Of a DNA stretch of 64,000 nucleotides, positions 33,875 through 43,505 are shown in pieces. The DNA lies in the NCBI RefSeq assembly GCF_020131355.1, contig NZ_JAHLEL010000007.1, forward strand, positions 62,001-126,000. The letters run 5' to 3'. The notes below the pieces were generated by a model that saw only the letters and a list, made by a program, of their open reading frames with translations, had not been told where the DNA came from and searched no databases. This DNA comes from Pseudonocardia sp. ICBG1293. GTDB taxonomy: Bacteria > Actinomycetota > Actinomycetes > Mycobacteriales > Pseudonocardiaceae. The stretch's first letter is position 1. Each line of letters begins with the position of its first letter. Made by a program: the position numbers and the translations under genes.

Positions 33875-35368
33875 TCAGCGTCGGGCGCCAGGCCCGGTCG
33901 GACGCAGCGGGGCGGTCGTGCGGTGCGTGACCGCCCCACGCCACAGCCCGGCCCCGTAGGCCAGGTCGTCGAGCCGGTGGGCGAGCAGGTGGGGCACCGG
34001 CCCGGTCCGGACGCGTGGGTCGCGGTCACGGTGACGCCACCAGTCGGCCAGCCCCTCCGCCAGGACCGCCACGACGACGGCCCGGCGGGCCCGCCGCGAC
34101 ACCAGGCAGGCCGCCGCGGCGACCGGCCAGAAGTGCCGGGTGAGCACCGACGCCGTCTGCCACAGGGCCCCGGACAGGCCGAGCACGGTCAGCAGGGCCG
34201 CCCCGCGTCGCGGGTGGTCGAGCCGCGGCAGCCTGCGGGCCAGCCGCTCGGTCGCGACCCCGGTGACGACGGCGGCGAGCGCCGTCGCACCCCGCCGCTG
34301 GAGGAGCAGGAGCACGCAGACGGCCGCCGTCCACGGCGAGAGGATCGCCGGGGGGACCGCTCCGGGGTGCCGGAGCGCCAGCGGCGCCGCCCCGGTGCCG
34401 TAGAACGCCTTGCGGCGGATCCACTCCACCGGGCGGGTGCGGTGGTCGTGGGCGACCCGGGAGCCGGGCTCGAACCGCATCGCCCAGCCCGCCGCGTGCA
34501 GGCGCAGGACGAGGTCGACGTCCTCGGCGACGTGCATCGCCGGGTCGAACGCGACCGCACCGACCGCCGACACCCGGACGAGCATGGCCGCGCTCGGGAC
34601 GTACGCGACGCGCGACCGGGGCACGATCAGCGCCGGGTCGGGGCCCAGGTCCAGCGACGAGCGCACCGCCTCGTAGCGCCCGACCGCACCGCGCAGCCCG
34701 GCGCCGCGCTCCGGGTCCAGCGCCGTGATCCGCGGTGCGACGAGACCGACCGCGGGATCGGTGAGGTGGGCGAGCAGCGGGGGCAGCCAGCCGGGTTCGG
34801 GGACGACGTCGGAGTCGAGGAAGACCACGAACGGGGTGGTCGCCGCGGCCAGACCGGCGTTGCGGGCGGCCGCGGGGCCGCGTGGGGTCGCGTGCCGCAG
34901 CACCGTTCCCCCGGCCCGCTCGACGGAACGGCGCAGCGGGACCGGGTCGGCGGACCCGTCGTCGACGACGATCGGGCCGGCCAGCCCGGTCCCGGCCAGC
35001 GCGGTGAGCAGCCGGTCCAGCGGACGGTCCTTCACCGGGACGACGACGGTGACCTCGGCCGCGGTGACCGTGGCCGGCACGTCCGGGACGGGGTGGGCGA
35101 GCCCGGCGTCGAGCAGGGTCCGGGCCAGGGACCGTTCGGTGGGACCGGTGACCACCAGCGGTCGCCCCGGGCCGGGCAGCAGGCCACGGGCCCGCTCCGA
35201 CAGGTGCATCAGCCGGGGCGGGGCGCCACCGAGCAGGGCCGCGCCGCCGTCGAGCCGCCGGGTGCGGCGGTCGAGCAGCACCCGGAAGCCCTCCGGGAGC
35301 CGCCGGTCCGCCGGGCCCGCGGGCTCCGCGGCGGGCGGGCGGTCGGGGTCGGTCCGGGCGGCGGTCAC
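33875..35368 (-). CDS. mftF: Mycofactocin system glycosyltransferase
   Basis: 497 residues of a GT2-fold glycosyltransferase. The catalytic domain begins EVTVVVPVKDRPLDRLL and has VVDDGSADPVPL and the DxD-type motif VVFLDSDVVPEPGWLPPL. EDVDLVLRLHAAGWAMRFEP and a C-terminal region with hydrophobic segments follow, as in MftF. MftF oligoglycosylates mycofactocin with beta-1,4-linked glucose in mycobacteria. The N-terminal RLPEGFRVLLDRRTRRLDGG is a recognisable MftF opening. GTG 35368 was chosen as the first start before that region. It lies apart from mftA-mftC, separated by a plus-strand gene. Confidence 0.85.
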   Translation of the reverse strand: MTAARTDPDRPPAAEPAGPADRRLPEGFRVLLDRRTRRLDGGAALLGGAPPRLMHLSERARGLLPGPGRPLVVTGPTERSLARTLLDAGLAHPVPDVPATVTAAEVTVVVPVKDRPLDRLLTALAGTGLAGPIVVDDGSADPVPLRRSVERAGGTVLRHATPRGPAAARNAGLAAATTPFVVFLDSDVVPEPGWLPPLLAHLTDPAVGLVAPRITALDPERGAGLRGAVGRYEAVRSSLDLGPDPALIVPRSRVAYVPSAAMLVRVSAVGAVAFDPAMHVAEDVDLVLRLHAAGWAMRFEPGSRVAHDHRTRPVEWIRRKAFYGTGAAPLALRHPGAVPPAILSPWTAAVCVLLLLQRRGATALAAVVTGVATERLARRLPRLDHPRRGAALLTVLGLSGALWQTASVLTRHFWPVAAAACLVSRRARRAVVVAVLAEGLADWWRHRDRDPRVRTGPVPHLLAHRLDDLAYGAGLWRGAVTHRTTAPLRPTGPGARR

Positions 35369-35465
35369 CCCGGTGAGCCTTCCATCCCCGGCGCCGGTGG
35401 GTCGACACCCGCACCTGCCCGATCGGCGTGGTCCGCGCGGCCGCGCCGGGGGCAGACTCCGGACC

Positions 35466-36599
35466 ATGTCCGAGGTCATCCCCCGCTACGGCTCCGCCAC
35501 GCTGGCCGACGTCCTGCCCGCACTGCTGCACGCCGTCGGTGCCCCGCTCGACGACCGGCCACCCGCCTTCGGGCTCCCGCCCGCCCGGGCCGCGGTGCTG
35601 CTGCTGGTCGACGGCCTGGGCCACGAGCTGCTGCACGCCCACGCCGCCGAGGCCCCGGTGCTGGCCGGGCTCGCCGACGCGGGTCCGCTGACCGTCGGCT
35701 TCCCGTCGACCACCCCGATCAGCCTGACCAGCCTGGGCACCGGGCTCCCGCCGGGCGCGCACGGCACGCTGGGGCTGCGGTTCCGGGTCGAGGGCCTGCT
35801 GCTCGACGCGCTGGGCTGGTCCTCGGACCGCCGGGACCTGCGGGAGACGCTCGTCCCGGAGCAGGTGCAGCCGGAGCCGACCGTCCTGGAGCGGGCCGCG
35901 GCCGCGGGCGTCGCGGTGCGGCCGGTAGCGCCGCTGGAGTTCCGGACCTCCGGTCTGACCCGTTCCGGGCTGCGTGGCGGGGAGTACCGCGGCGTCGCGG
36001 CGCTGGGTGACCTGGCCGCGGAGATCCTCGCCGGGGCCGAGGGCCCTGGCCCGCGACTGGTCTACGGCTACCACGCCGACCTCGACAAGGTCGGGCACCT
36101 GTACGGCCCGGGGAGCCCGGCGTGGCGCTGGCAGCTGCGCCAGGTCGACGCGCTGCTCGCGATGCTGCTCGAGGCGCTGCCCGCGGGCACCCTGCTGGTG
36201 GTCACCGGCGACCACGGGATGGTCACCGTCGACCGGACCGTGGACGCCGACGCGACGCCCGCGCTCACCGAGGGGGTGGCGCTGCTCGGCGGGGACCCGC
36301 GGGCCCGGCACGTCTACGCCGAGCCCGGTGCGGCGACCGACGTGCTCGCCGCCTGGCGGTCGGTGCTCGGCGACGACGCAGCCGTGGTCGGCCGGGAGGA
36401 GGCGGTGGCCCGGGGCTGGTTCGGCCCGGTCGAGGGCCGGGTGCTCGACCGGGTCGGCGACGTCGTGGCCGCGATGCACGGGACGGCCGCGGTGGTCCGC
36501 AGCGAGGCGGAGCCGTTCCTGTCGACCCTGCCCGGGCAGCACGGCTCGTTCACCACCGCCGAGCAGCTCGTTCCGCTGCTGGTGCACCCGGCGACGTGA
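35466..36599 (+). CDS. Alkaline-phosphatase-superfamily nucleotide pyrophosphatase/phosphodiesterase
   Basis: 377 residues of the NPP-like fold. AVLLLVDGLGHELLHAHA supplies the first metal Asp, GFPSTTPISLTSLGTG the nucleophilic Thr/Ser region, YGYHADLDKVGHLYGPGS a metal Asp/His pair, and VVTGDHGMVTV another Asp-His pair, with the final His in LPGQHGSF. It hydrolyses phosphodiester or pyrophosphate bonds; the substrate is unknown. It is embedded on the opposite strand between mftE and mftF, convergent with mftE and divergent from mftF. This family is often seen near actinobacterial housekeeping loci, so a mycofactocin role is not established. Confidence 0.82.
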   Translation: MSEVIPRYGSATLADVLPALLHAVGAPLDDRPPAFGLPPARAAVLLLVDGLGHELLHAHAAEAPVLAGLADAGPLTVGFPSTTPISLTSLGTGLPPGAHGTLGLRFRVEGLLLDALGWSSDRRDLRETLVPEQVQPEPTVLERAAAAGVAVRPVAPLEFRTSGLTRSGLRGGEYRGVAALGDLAAEILAGAEGPGPRLVYGYHADLDKVGHLYGPGSPAWRWQLRQVDALLAMLLEALPAGTLLVVTGDHGMVTVDRTVDADATPALTEGVALLGGDPRARHVYAEPGAATDVLAAWRSVLGDDAAVVGREEAVARGWFGPVEGRVLDRVGDVVAAMHGTAAVVRSEAEPFLSTLPGQHGSFTTAEQLVPLLVHPAT

Positions 36600-36606
36600 C
36601 CGCGCG

Positions 36607-37329
36607 CTACGCCGGCGGCGGGCGGAGACGTCCGGTGCCGGGGTCGGGGTCCCACGCCCCGACCGCGGCGGACGCCGTCGCCGTGATCGCCGCGAGCAGC
36701 CGCCGTCCCTCGTCGGGCGACGCCCCCGCCGGGTCGCCGAGCACGCCGTTCGGGCTGACGGCGCCGATCCCGCCGGCCCGCAGCTCGCCGATGACCTCGC
36801 GCAGCGGCCGGGTGTCGCCCGCCTCGGCGCGCTCGGTGCGGACCAGCTCCGGGCGGAGGTGGGTGAGCAGCGAGGTCTCGTAACGACCGGCGTGGGCGTC
36901 CAGCGGCACCCCGGGGACCTCGGCGACACACGACAGCCAGCCGGCGTCCCGGCCCTCGTGACGCAGCAGGGTCACCGCCGAGCGGAGCGCGGCCACGTTG
37001 CCGCCGTGCCCGTTGAGCAGCACCAGCCGCGACGCCCAGCGGCAGGCCGAGCGGCCGTACTCGACGAGCACGGTGTGCAGCGCGTCCTGCCCGATCGAGA
37101 CGGTGCCGGGGAAGCCCTCGTGCTCGCCCGCGGCGCCGTAGGGCAGGGCGGGGGCGAGCACGAGCGCCGGGTCGGCGTCGTGCAGCGCGGCCGCGACGGC
37201 CGAGGCGACGGCGGTGTCGGTCCCCAGCGGCAGGTGCGGGCCGTGCTGCTCGGTGGAGCCGACCGGGACGAGCAGGGTGGGGGCCGCCGCCGGGTCGAGG
37301 TCGGGCCAGGTCAGATCCGCGAGGAGCAC
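36607..37329 (-). CDS. mftE: Mycofactocin precursor peptide peptidase (creatininase family)
   Basis: 240 residues of the creatininase fold. Metal-binding motifs are VGSTEQHGPHLPLGTDT, LVLLNGHGGNVAALRSAV and the acidic segment around DAHAGRYETSLL. MftE cleaves the MftC-modified MftA to release the C-terminal Val-Tyr-derived core (AHDP). GTG 37329 starts VLLADLTWPDLD. It follows the second OYE gene by 123 bp. Similarity to other creatininase amidohydrolases is expected; the mft context fixes the name. Confidence 0.88.
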   Translation of the reverse strand: MLLADLTWPDLDPAAAPTLLVPVGSTEQHGPHLPLGTDTAVASAVAAALHDADPALVLAPALPYGAAGEHEGFPGTVSIGQDALHTVLVEYGRSACRWASRLVLLNGHGGNVAALRSAVTLLRHEGRDAGWLSCVAEVPGVPLDAHAGRYETSLLTHLRPELVRTERAEAGDTRPLREVIGELRAGGIGAVSPNGVLGDPAGASPDEGRRLLAAITATASAAVGAWDPDPGTGRLRPPPA

Positions 37330-37452
37330 GGTCCCAGCCTGCCCGTCCGGGCCCCGGCCCGGTACAGCGCGGTCGGGTGCGCGCGACGGCGCCGGTCGGC
37401 AGCCGGTGCGCCACCCGCGGGCCCGGCGCTCCGGCCCCGGCATCCCGGTGGT

Positions 37453-39462
37453 TCAGCCGGCCGCCGTGGGACCTCGGCCCGGTGCCGGGTCGACGCGGTG
37501 GCCCTCGCGGAGCGCGGCGTCCACCCGGCGCGGCGCCAGCGCGTCGCCGATCCGGTGCACGGGCCACGGTCCACCGGCCAGCGCCTCCCACAGCCGGGTG
37601 TCGGGGACGGTGGCCGTCGCCGCGACGACCGCGCCCACCGCACGTCGCTCGGTGCGCCCGGTCGGGTGGTGCAGCAGCTCCACGACGCAGCCCCGGCCCG
37701 GGGACCCCCTCCGGCCGGCGCCCTGCCCGCCGGCGCTCTGCTCACCCCCGCGCAGCACCCGCAGCACGGCGAGGTCGGTGCGGCATCCGATCCCGGCGGC
37801 GTGCGCGCGGCGGCGGAAGCCCTCGCGGTCCAGGGTGAGCCCGAGATCCTGGCCGACGACCAGCGCCGGGGTGGCGATCTCGACGGTGTGCCCGCGGGCG
37901 GCGAGCAGCTCGGCGACCGAGGTGGCCTGGTGGAACCCGAGCTCGTCGACGACGAGCACGGGCCCCGCGGGGAGCCACACGCCGGCCAGGACGTCGTCGA
38001 CGCTCGTGGTCGACCGCTCCGGGTCCCACGGCGGAGGGGTCGGGACGGACCCGGTCGCGACGACGACCGCGTCCGGGCCGAGGGCGTCGACGACGGCACG
38101 GTCGACGGTCGTGCCGTACCGGACCTCGACCCCGGCCGCGTGGACCTCGCGCAGCAGGTCGGCGACGACGTAACCGAGCTCGGACCGCCCCGGGGCCGCT
38201 GCGGCGAGGGCGAGGCGCCCGCCGGGTGTGGCGGCGCGTTCGGCGAGCAGCACCCGGTGCCCGCGTCCGGCGAGCGAGGCCGCTGCGGCGAGCCCGGCGG
38301 GCCCGGCCCCGACGACGAGCACCCGCCCCGGTCCGGGGTCGGCGGACCGCGCGAGCGGGACGAGCCGCTCGCGTCCCGCGGCCGGGTTGACCGCGCAGCC
38401 CAGCGGCAGGTTCAGCCCGACCCGGCCGATGCAGTCCTGGTTGCACCCGACGCACCGGCGCACCGGGAGCCCGGTGAGCGCCTTCGTCGCGAAGCCGGGG
38501 TCGGCGATCTGCCCGCGGGCGACACCGACGAGATCGCACTCCCCGCGTGCCAGCGTCGCGGCGGCTTCCCCGGGCGTGGTGAACCGGCCGACCCCGATCA
38601 CCGGGAGGTCCGCCCCGGCGGCGCGGACCGCGCGGCGCAGGGTCGCGGCGAGGTGCCCGGCATAGCCCGGGCGGGTGTGCATGGACGGCTCGATCAGGTG
38701 CAGCGTCGAGGTGGCGACGCCGACCGAGGTGTTGAGGTGGTCGACCTGCCCGGTCGCGGCGAGGCGGCGGGCGAGGTCGGCGCCGTCGGCGGGGGTGATG
38801 CCGCCGTCGATCCGCTCGTCGACGCCGATCCGCAGGCCCAGCACCGCGTCCGCGCCGATGGCCGCGCGGACCGCGGCGACGACGTCGAGCACGAGCTTCG
38901 CGCGGTCGCGCCCCCAGGCGTCGGTGCGGCGGTTGGTGGCCGGGGACAGGAACAGCCGCAGCAGCGAGGCGTGCGAGCACTGCAGCTCGACGCCGTCGAA
39001 CCCACCCGCGACGCAGCGCGCGGCGACGTCGGCGAAGGCGTCGACGATCTCGCCGATGCCTGCCGCGTCGAGCGCGGCCGGGACCTCGCGGAACATCGGG
39101 TCGGGCAGCGCCGACGGTCCGACGACGGCCGCCCGCGAGTACATCCCCGACCCCTGCGCACCGTTGTGGTTGAGCTGGGCGAGCACGAGTGCGCCGTGCG
39201 CGTGCACGGCCCCGGTGAGGGAGCGGTAGCGGGGCAGCACCGCCGGGTCGTGGCCGCGGATCAGCCGCTCGTAGGGCCGGTCGCCGGGGTGGACGGCGTG
39301 CTCCTCGGTGATCACCAGCCCGGCACCCCCCGCGGCGCGGGCCGCGTAGTAGGCGGTGTGCCGGTCGGTCGGCATGCCGTCCTCGGCGAAACCGGTGAGG
39401 TGGGCGGTGAAGACGATCCGGTTGCCGAGCGTGCGACGACCGAGCCGTACCGGGTCGCCGAG
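37453..39462 (-). pseudogene. Mycofactocin-associated FadH/OYE-type oxidoreductase 2, native 5' end lost next to IS110
   Basis: About 670 residues of a 2,4-dienoyl-CoA-reductase-like enzyme. The OYE TIM barrel (NRIVFTAHLTGFAEDG, HTAYYAARAAGGAGLVITEEHAVHPGD, AQLNHNGAQGSGMY, GFDGVELQCSHASLLRLFLSP) has a [4Fe-4S] motif CVGCNQDCIG plus a later Cys in LGCAVNP, and is followed by FAD/NAD domains (VLVVGAGPAGLAAAASLAGRG). Conserved sequence extends to about 39462, but no ATG, GTG or TTG lies in frame there. The first ATG is at 39375, which would cut off DPVRLGRRTLGNRIVF. The natural start was probably removed by the adjacent IS110 insertion, so activity depends on an unusual start or fusion. Confidence 0.75.
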
Positions 39463-39545
39463 AGCGGGCGCCCCGGACGCGCCGGCCCGCAGCGCCGACC
39501 GGACGGCCCCGGTCCGGGGCAGGGACGCCGCCCCGTTACCTTCTT

Positions 39546-39749
39546 GATCAAGCCCGCTGAGGGCTTGCAGGCCGCCGGCCGCGGTATGACTGACTGCCCC
39601 TGTCGCCCGATGATCTGGGGGGTGTTGTCGCCGTGGCCGGAGGGCGCCAACGACCGCTGATAGAGACCTGACCCGTGTGGTCTGCTCGTAACGTGGCTGC
39701 CGGCGCGGGTGCTCGTGGTCGGCCTGCCGCGACGAGAAGGGAGCGGCGG
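39546..39749 (+). ncRNA. Candidate IS110 bridge RNA region
   Basis: Non-coding leader upstream of the IS110 recombinase. It begins with a perfect hairpin (CAAGCCC at 39549-39555, loop GCTGA, GGGCTTG at 39561-39567), as bridge RNAs of this subgroup do. The segment GGGGGGTGT (39617-39625) is exactly complementary to ACACCCCCC at the right junction (40997-41005), which is what a guide loop would show. RNA ends and the two loops are not resolved by eye. Confidence 0.5.
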
Positions 39750-40982
39750 TTGCCCGATCCTGACCAGCACCCGACCGGGTTCGCGGTGTTCTGCGGCCTG
39801 GACGTGGGCAAGTCCGAACACCACGCCTGCGCGGTCGACACCAACGGGAAGCGGGTGCACGACAAGGCCCTGCCCAACGACGAATCGGCGCTGCGCACCG
39901 TGCTGTCCGGGCTGGCCGAGCACGGCGCGGTGCTGATGGTCATCGACCAGCCCGCCTCGATCGGAGCGCTGGCCATCGCCGTCGCTCGTGATCTGGGGAT
40001 CACGGTGGCCTACCTGCCCGGGCTGGCGATGCGCCGCATCGCCGACCTGCATCCCGGGCAGGCCAAGACCGACGCCCGCGACGCCCACGTGATCGCCGAG
40101 GCCGCCCGGACGATGCCGCACACCCTGCGCCGGGTCGGCACCGACGACGAGACCCTCGCCGAACTCACTGTGCTCGCCGGTTACGACGATGACCTGGCTG
40201 GGCAGAGCACCCGGCTGACGAACCGGCTGCGCGACGCCCTGCTGCATGTTCATCCCGCCCTGGAACGCCTGCTCGGGCCACGCCTGGACCGCGGTGGCGT
40301 GCTCGACCTGCTCGCGGCCGCGCCCACCCCGCAAGCCCTGCGAGAGCTCGGCGCTGACGGGATCGCCGAGACGATGCGGGCCCGGTCGCCTCGACTGGCC
40401 CGCACCCTTCCCGCCCAGATCCTGACCTCGCTCGACGCCCAGAGCCTGACCGTTCCCGGCACGGCCGCGTTCGCCCGTGTCATCACCGGCGTCGCCGGGC
40501 AGCTGCGCCAGGTCCACACCGAACGCGACCAGCTCGCCGACGAGCTCGAAGCCCGCCTGGAGGCCCACCCTCTTGGACCGGTCCTGACCTCGATGCCCGG
40601 ACTCGGGGTCAGGACCGCCATCAAGATCCTCACCATCGTCGGCGACGGCTCCGGGTTCCCCACCGCCGGGCACCTCGCCGCTTACGCCGGCCTCGCCCCA
40701 GTCACCCGCCGCTCCGGCACCTCGATCAAAGGCGAAACCCGATCCCAGCGCGGCAACCACGCCCTGAAATCCGCGCTGTTCCTGTCCGCATTCGCCGCCC
40801 TGGCCGACCCCGCCAGCCGCGCCTACTACGACCGCAAACGAGCCGCCGGCAAACGACACAACGCCGCCCTGATCTGCCTCGCCCGACGCCGCACCGACGT
40901 CATCTACGCCATGCTCCGCGACCGCCGCCCCTACAACCCGCCCACGGTCAACAACCCCGATCCAGAACTCGCCGCCGCTTGA
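39750..40982 (+). CDS. IS110-family transposase (DEDD recombinase)
   Basis: About 410 residues. The N-terminal RuvC-like domain has FCGLDVGKSEHHACAVD, LMVIDQPAS and KTDARDAHVIAEAAR, giving the DEDD set. The C-terminal Transposase_20 domain has LTSMPGLGVRTAIKIL, GHLAAYAGLAPVTRRSGTS, the Ser-containing SGTSIKGETRSQRGNHALKSALF and CLARRRTDVIYAML. TTG 39750 with AAGGGAG upstream is the likely start; a longer frame from 39675 lacks family similarity. It is full length and apparently intact. Confidence 0.93.
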   Translation: MPDPDQHPTGFAVFCGLDVGKSEHHACAVDTNGKRVHDKALPNDESALRTVLSGLAEHGAVLMVIDQPASIGALAIAVARDLGITVAYLPGLAMRRIADLHPGQAKTDARDAHVIAEAARTMPHTLRRVGTDDETLAELTVLAGYDDDLAGQSTRLTNRLRDALLHVHPALERLLGPRLDRGGVLDLLAAAPTPQALRELGADGIAETMRARSPRLARTLPAQILTSLDAQSLTVPGTAAFARVITGVAGQLRQVHTERDQLADELEARLEAHPLGPVLTSMPGLGVRTAIKILTIVGDGSGFPTAGHLAAYAGLAPVTRRSGTSIKGETRSQRGNHALKSALFLSAFAALADPASRAYYDRKRAAGKRHNAALICLARRRTDVIYAMLRDRRPYNPPTVNNPDPELAAA

Positions 40983-41006
40983 CGAACCCATAGAGACACC
41001 CCCCCG

Positions 41007-43505
41007 CTCCGCCGGGCGTGGGCGCCCGGACCCCGCAGCGGTGCCGGGCGCGGCGGGCACCCCGGTGCCGGCGGGGTCGGGCGGGTCGACCGGACCGGTG
41101 GTCGCGGCCGGGCCGGGATCACCGGCCGGACCGGTGTGCCCGGCCCGATCCGCGAGCTCGGGGTACTCGGCCGGGCCGGCGTGTCCGGACGCGACCGTCC
41201 GGGCGTCCCCCGCGACGGCGAGCGCGGCGTGCCTCCCCTCCCGGACGGCCTCCGCAAGCGTCCGCGGCGCCACCCGGTCCCCGGCGACCCGGCAGCCCGG
41301 GGGCGCCGGCGGGGCGTCCGCCGGCAGTCGCGGACCACAGTCGACGACGGCCGCGCACGGCACCGTCGTCACGGCTCCGGTGTGGACGTCCACCAGCTCG
41401 GCGACCCCGTCCCGGACCACCCCCGGCCGGGTGAACAACGCCCGCCGGACCCCCGCCCGTTCCAGCCGGGCGTTGGCCGCGGCCAGGTCGCCGCAGCGGC
41501 CGAGCTGGTGCCCGGCGACGGCGTCCGGCATGGACAGGACCACCGGACGTCCGTTCGCGGCGAGCAGCTCCGCGACCCCCGGGCCGGTCCAGTCCCCGAG
41601 CGGGTCGACGACGAGCACCGGCGCGTTCCGCGGAACGCCTGCGGCGGCGAGCACCGCACCGACCGGGTCACGGTGCCCGACACCGGCGTCGTCGGATCCG
41701 CCGTGGTCCTCGTCCCCCCGATCGCGCCCCTGCTGGTGGTCTCCCTGCTCCACCGCGTGGTGCACCGGGCCGTCCGCGACGGCATCGCCGACGCCCGGGC
41801 GGTGCGGGACTCCTCCTCGGCCGCCGACCCCGACAAGGGCGGCTGACCGCGCGATCCCGGCGCACAGCTCCGCCGCGGTGAGCACCGGGACGTCCGTGTC
41901 GCGCACCGACGGCGACGGTCGGGAGCCCGTCGCGAGCACCACCGCGTCGCCCCGCGCCCGAGCCGCTCCGAGTGCCGCGGTGTCCACCTCGGAGCCGAGC
42001 ACGATGCGGACGCCGAGCCGTCCGAGCTCCGCGGCCCACCACCGCACCGGCAGTGCCAGGCGCTCCCGGCCGGGCAGCACCGCCGCCGCGGGGAGCAGGC
42101 CCCCGAGCCGGTCGGTGCGCTCGTGGAGGGTCACCGGGTGCCCGCGCAAGGCCAGGGTCCGCGCCGCCTCCAGACCCGCAGGCCCACCCCCGACGACGAG
42201 CACCGGCCGCCGCGCCCCGGAGGCGCGTTCCGCGCGACGCCTCGGGTCGTGGTCGGGGTCGGGGTCGGTCCGTTCGTGCCCCGACCGGGGTTCGAGCTCG
42301 TCGCCGACGCGTGGGTTGCGGGGGTCCCGGGCGGCGGCGAGGGAGTTCGTGAGCAGGCACGGCCGGATCCGCTCCGGCGTCCCGGCCCGGGCCAGCGCGA
42401 CGAGCCGTGGGTCCGCGATCTGCGCTCTCGTCATCTCGACGATATCGGCATCACCGCTGTTCAGGGCGCTCTCGGCGAGAGCCGCAGTGGCGACGCTGCC
42501 GGCTAGGACGACCGCCGCCGCCCCGCCGAGGGCGCGCCGCAGCTCACCGCACCGGACCCGCAGGAACGCCTCGGGGGTGTGCAGGTCCGGCCGGGTCGCC
42601 GCGACCGACAACGCGCTCCCGACGACGGGGACGAGCAGGTCCACCCGGTCGGCGACGGCCCGGGCGAGGGCGTGACCGTCCTCGGGCGTGATGCCGGCCC
42701 AGGGGGCGAGCTCGTCGACGCACAGCCGCAGCGACAGCAGGGGGCCCGGCCCGATCGCGGACCGGACGGCGTCGAGGACCTCCCGCAGCAACAGGGTGCG
42801 GTCGCGACCGTGGGCGTCGTCCCGGTGATTGGTCAGGCCCGAGCAGAACTGACGCAGCAGCGAGTGCTGACCGGCCGAGATCTCCACACCGTCCACACCG
42901 TTGTCCACAGCCGCCCGGGCCGCCGCGGCGAACCCACGGACCACCGCGTCGATCTCCGCGGGGCCCATCGCGACCGGGATCTCGCGGGACCCGACGTCGG
43001 GGACCGGCGACGGCGCCCACAGCGGATGCCCGGAGTGGGCGGAGCTGCCCTGTCCACCGGAGTGCGCGAGCCCGGCCAGCACGAGGGTCCCGTACGGCCG
43101 GCACGCCGCGACGACCGCCGCCCACCCCGCCGCGGCGGGCACCCGCACCGCGTCCCGGTCGCCGAGATGCGGCTCAGCGGGCTCCGGAGATCCACACCGC
43201 CCGCCGAGCTGCGTCTCGGCACGCGCCGACGCCCCTGCGGAGGCGGGCGACGCGGCCGGGGCGGCGAGCGGGAACGCGGCGGTGGCGTAGGCGTAGGGAT
43301 GGTCCGAGGCGTGCACGGACGCGGGCTCGACCACGACGATCCCGGCACCCCCGGCGGCGCGGGCGGCGTAGTAGGCCACGTGCTCGGCCGTGATCTCGCG
43401 CGCGGTGTTGCCGAGGTTCGTCTCGTGCGACCCGAACAGCACACGCGACGGGGCCCGCCGACCACACAGGTCGACGGGCCCCGTCAGCGCCAGGTCCGTG
43501 GTCAG
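41007..43505 (-). pseudogene. Mycofactocin-associated FadH/OYE-type oxidoreductase 1, probably degenerate
   Basis: OYE barrel and FAD/NAD domains are recognisable (RVLFGSHETNLGNTAREIT, HVAYYAARAAGGAGIVVVEPASVHASDHP, LAGLAHSGGQGSS, GVDGVEISAGQHSLLRQFCSG, VLVVGGGPAGLEAARTLALRG). Four oddities are visible. No ATG/GTG precedes the conserved start, only a CTG at 43505 overlapping the mftC stop. The Fe-S region reads RPCLLTNSLAAARDPRNPRVGDELEP, keeping one Cys of the expected four. A His/Asp/Gly-rich insert of about 60 residues lies near 41690-41870. No stop occurs before the IS110 element, so the frame runs on antisense through the transposase to 39312. It looks like a decaying member of the mycofactocin operon. 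Confidence 0.7.

Larger units (their letters stand above)
39536..41006 (+). mobile_element. IS110-family insertion element between the two OYE genes
   Basis: Approximate limits, because IS110 elements lack clear terminal inverted repeats. The element has a long non-coding left end of about 210 bp, a DEDD-type transposase and a short right end ending near ACACCCCCCC. The octamer ATAGAGAC occurs at 39660-39667 and at 40991-40998, flanking the transposase. It interrupts the mycofactocin operon: the upstream OYE loses its stop and the downstream OYE its start. The long left and short right ends fit the IS110 subgroup rather than IS1111. Confidence 0.8.

Noticed and set aside
41690..41846. Plus-strand reading with a hydrophobic segment (VGSAVVLVPPIAPLLVVSLL) opposite OYE 1
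   Set aside because: No start or ribosome-binding site was found, and the same bases form the low-complexity insert of OYE 1. It may be a fragment of foreign DNA but cannot be called a gene.
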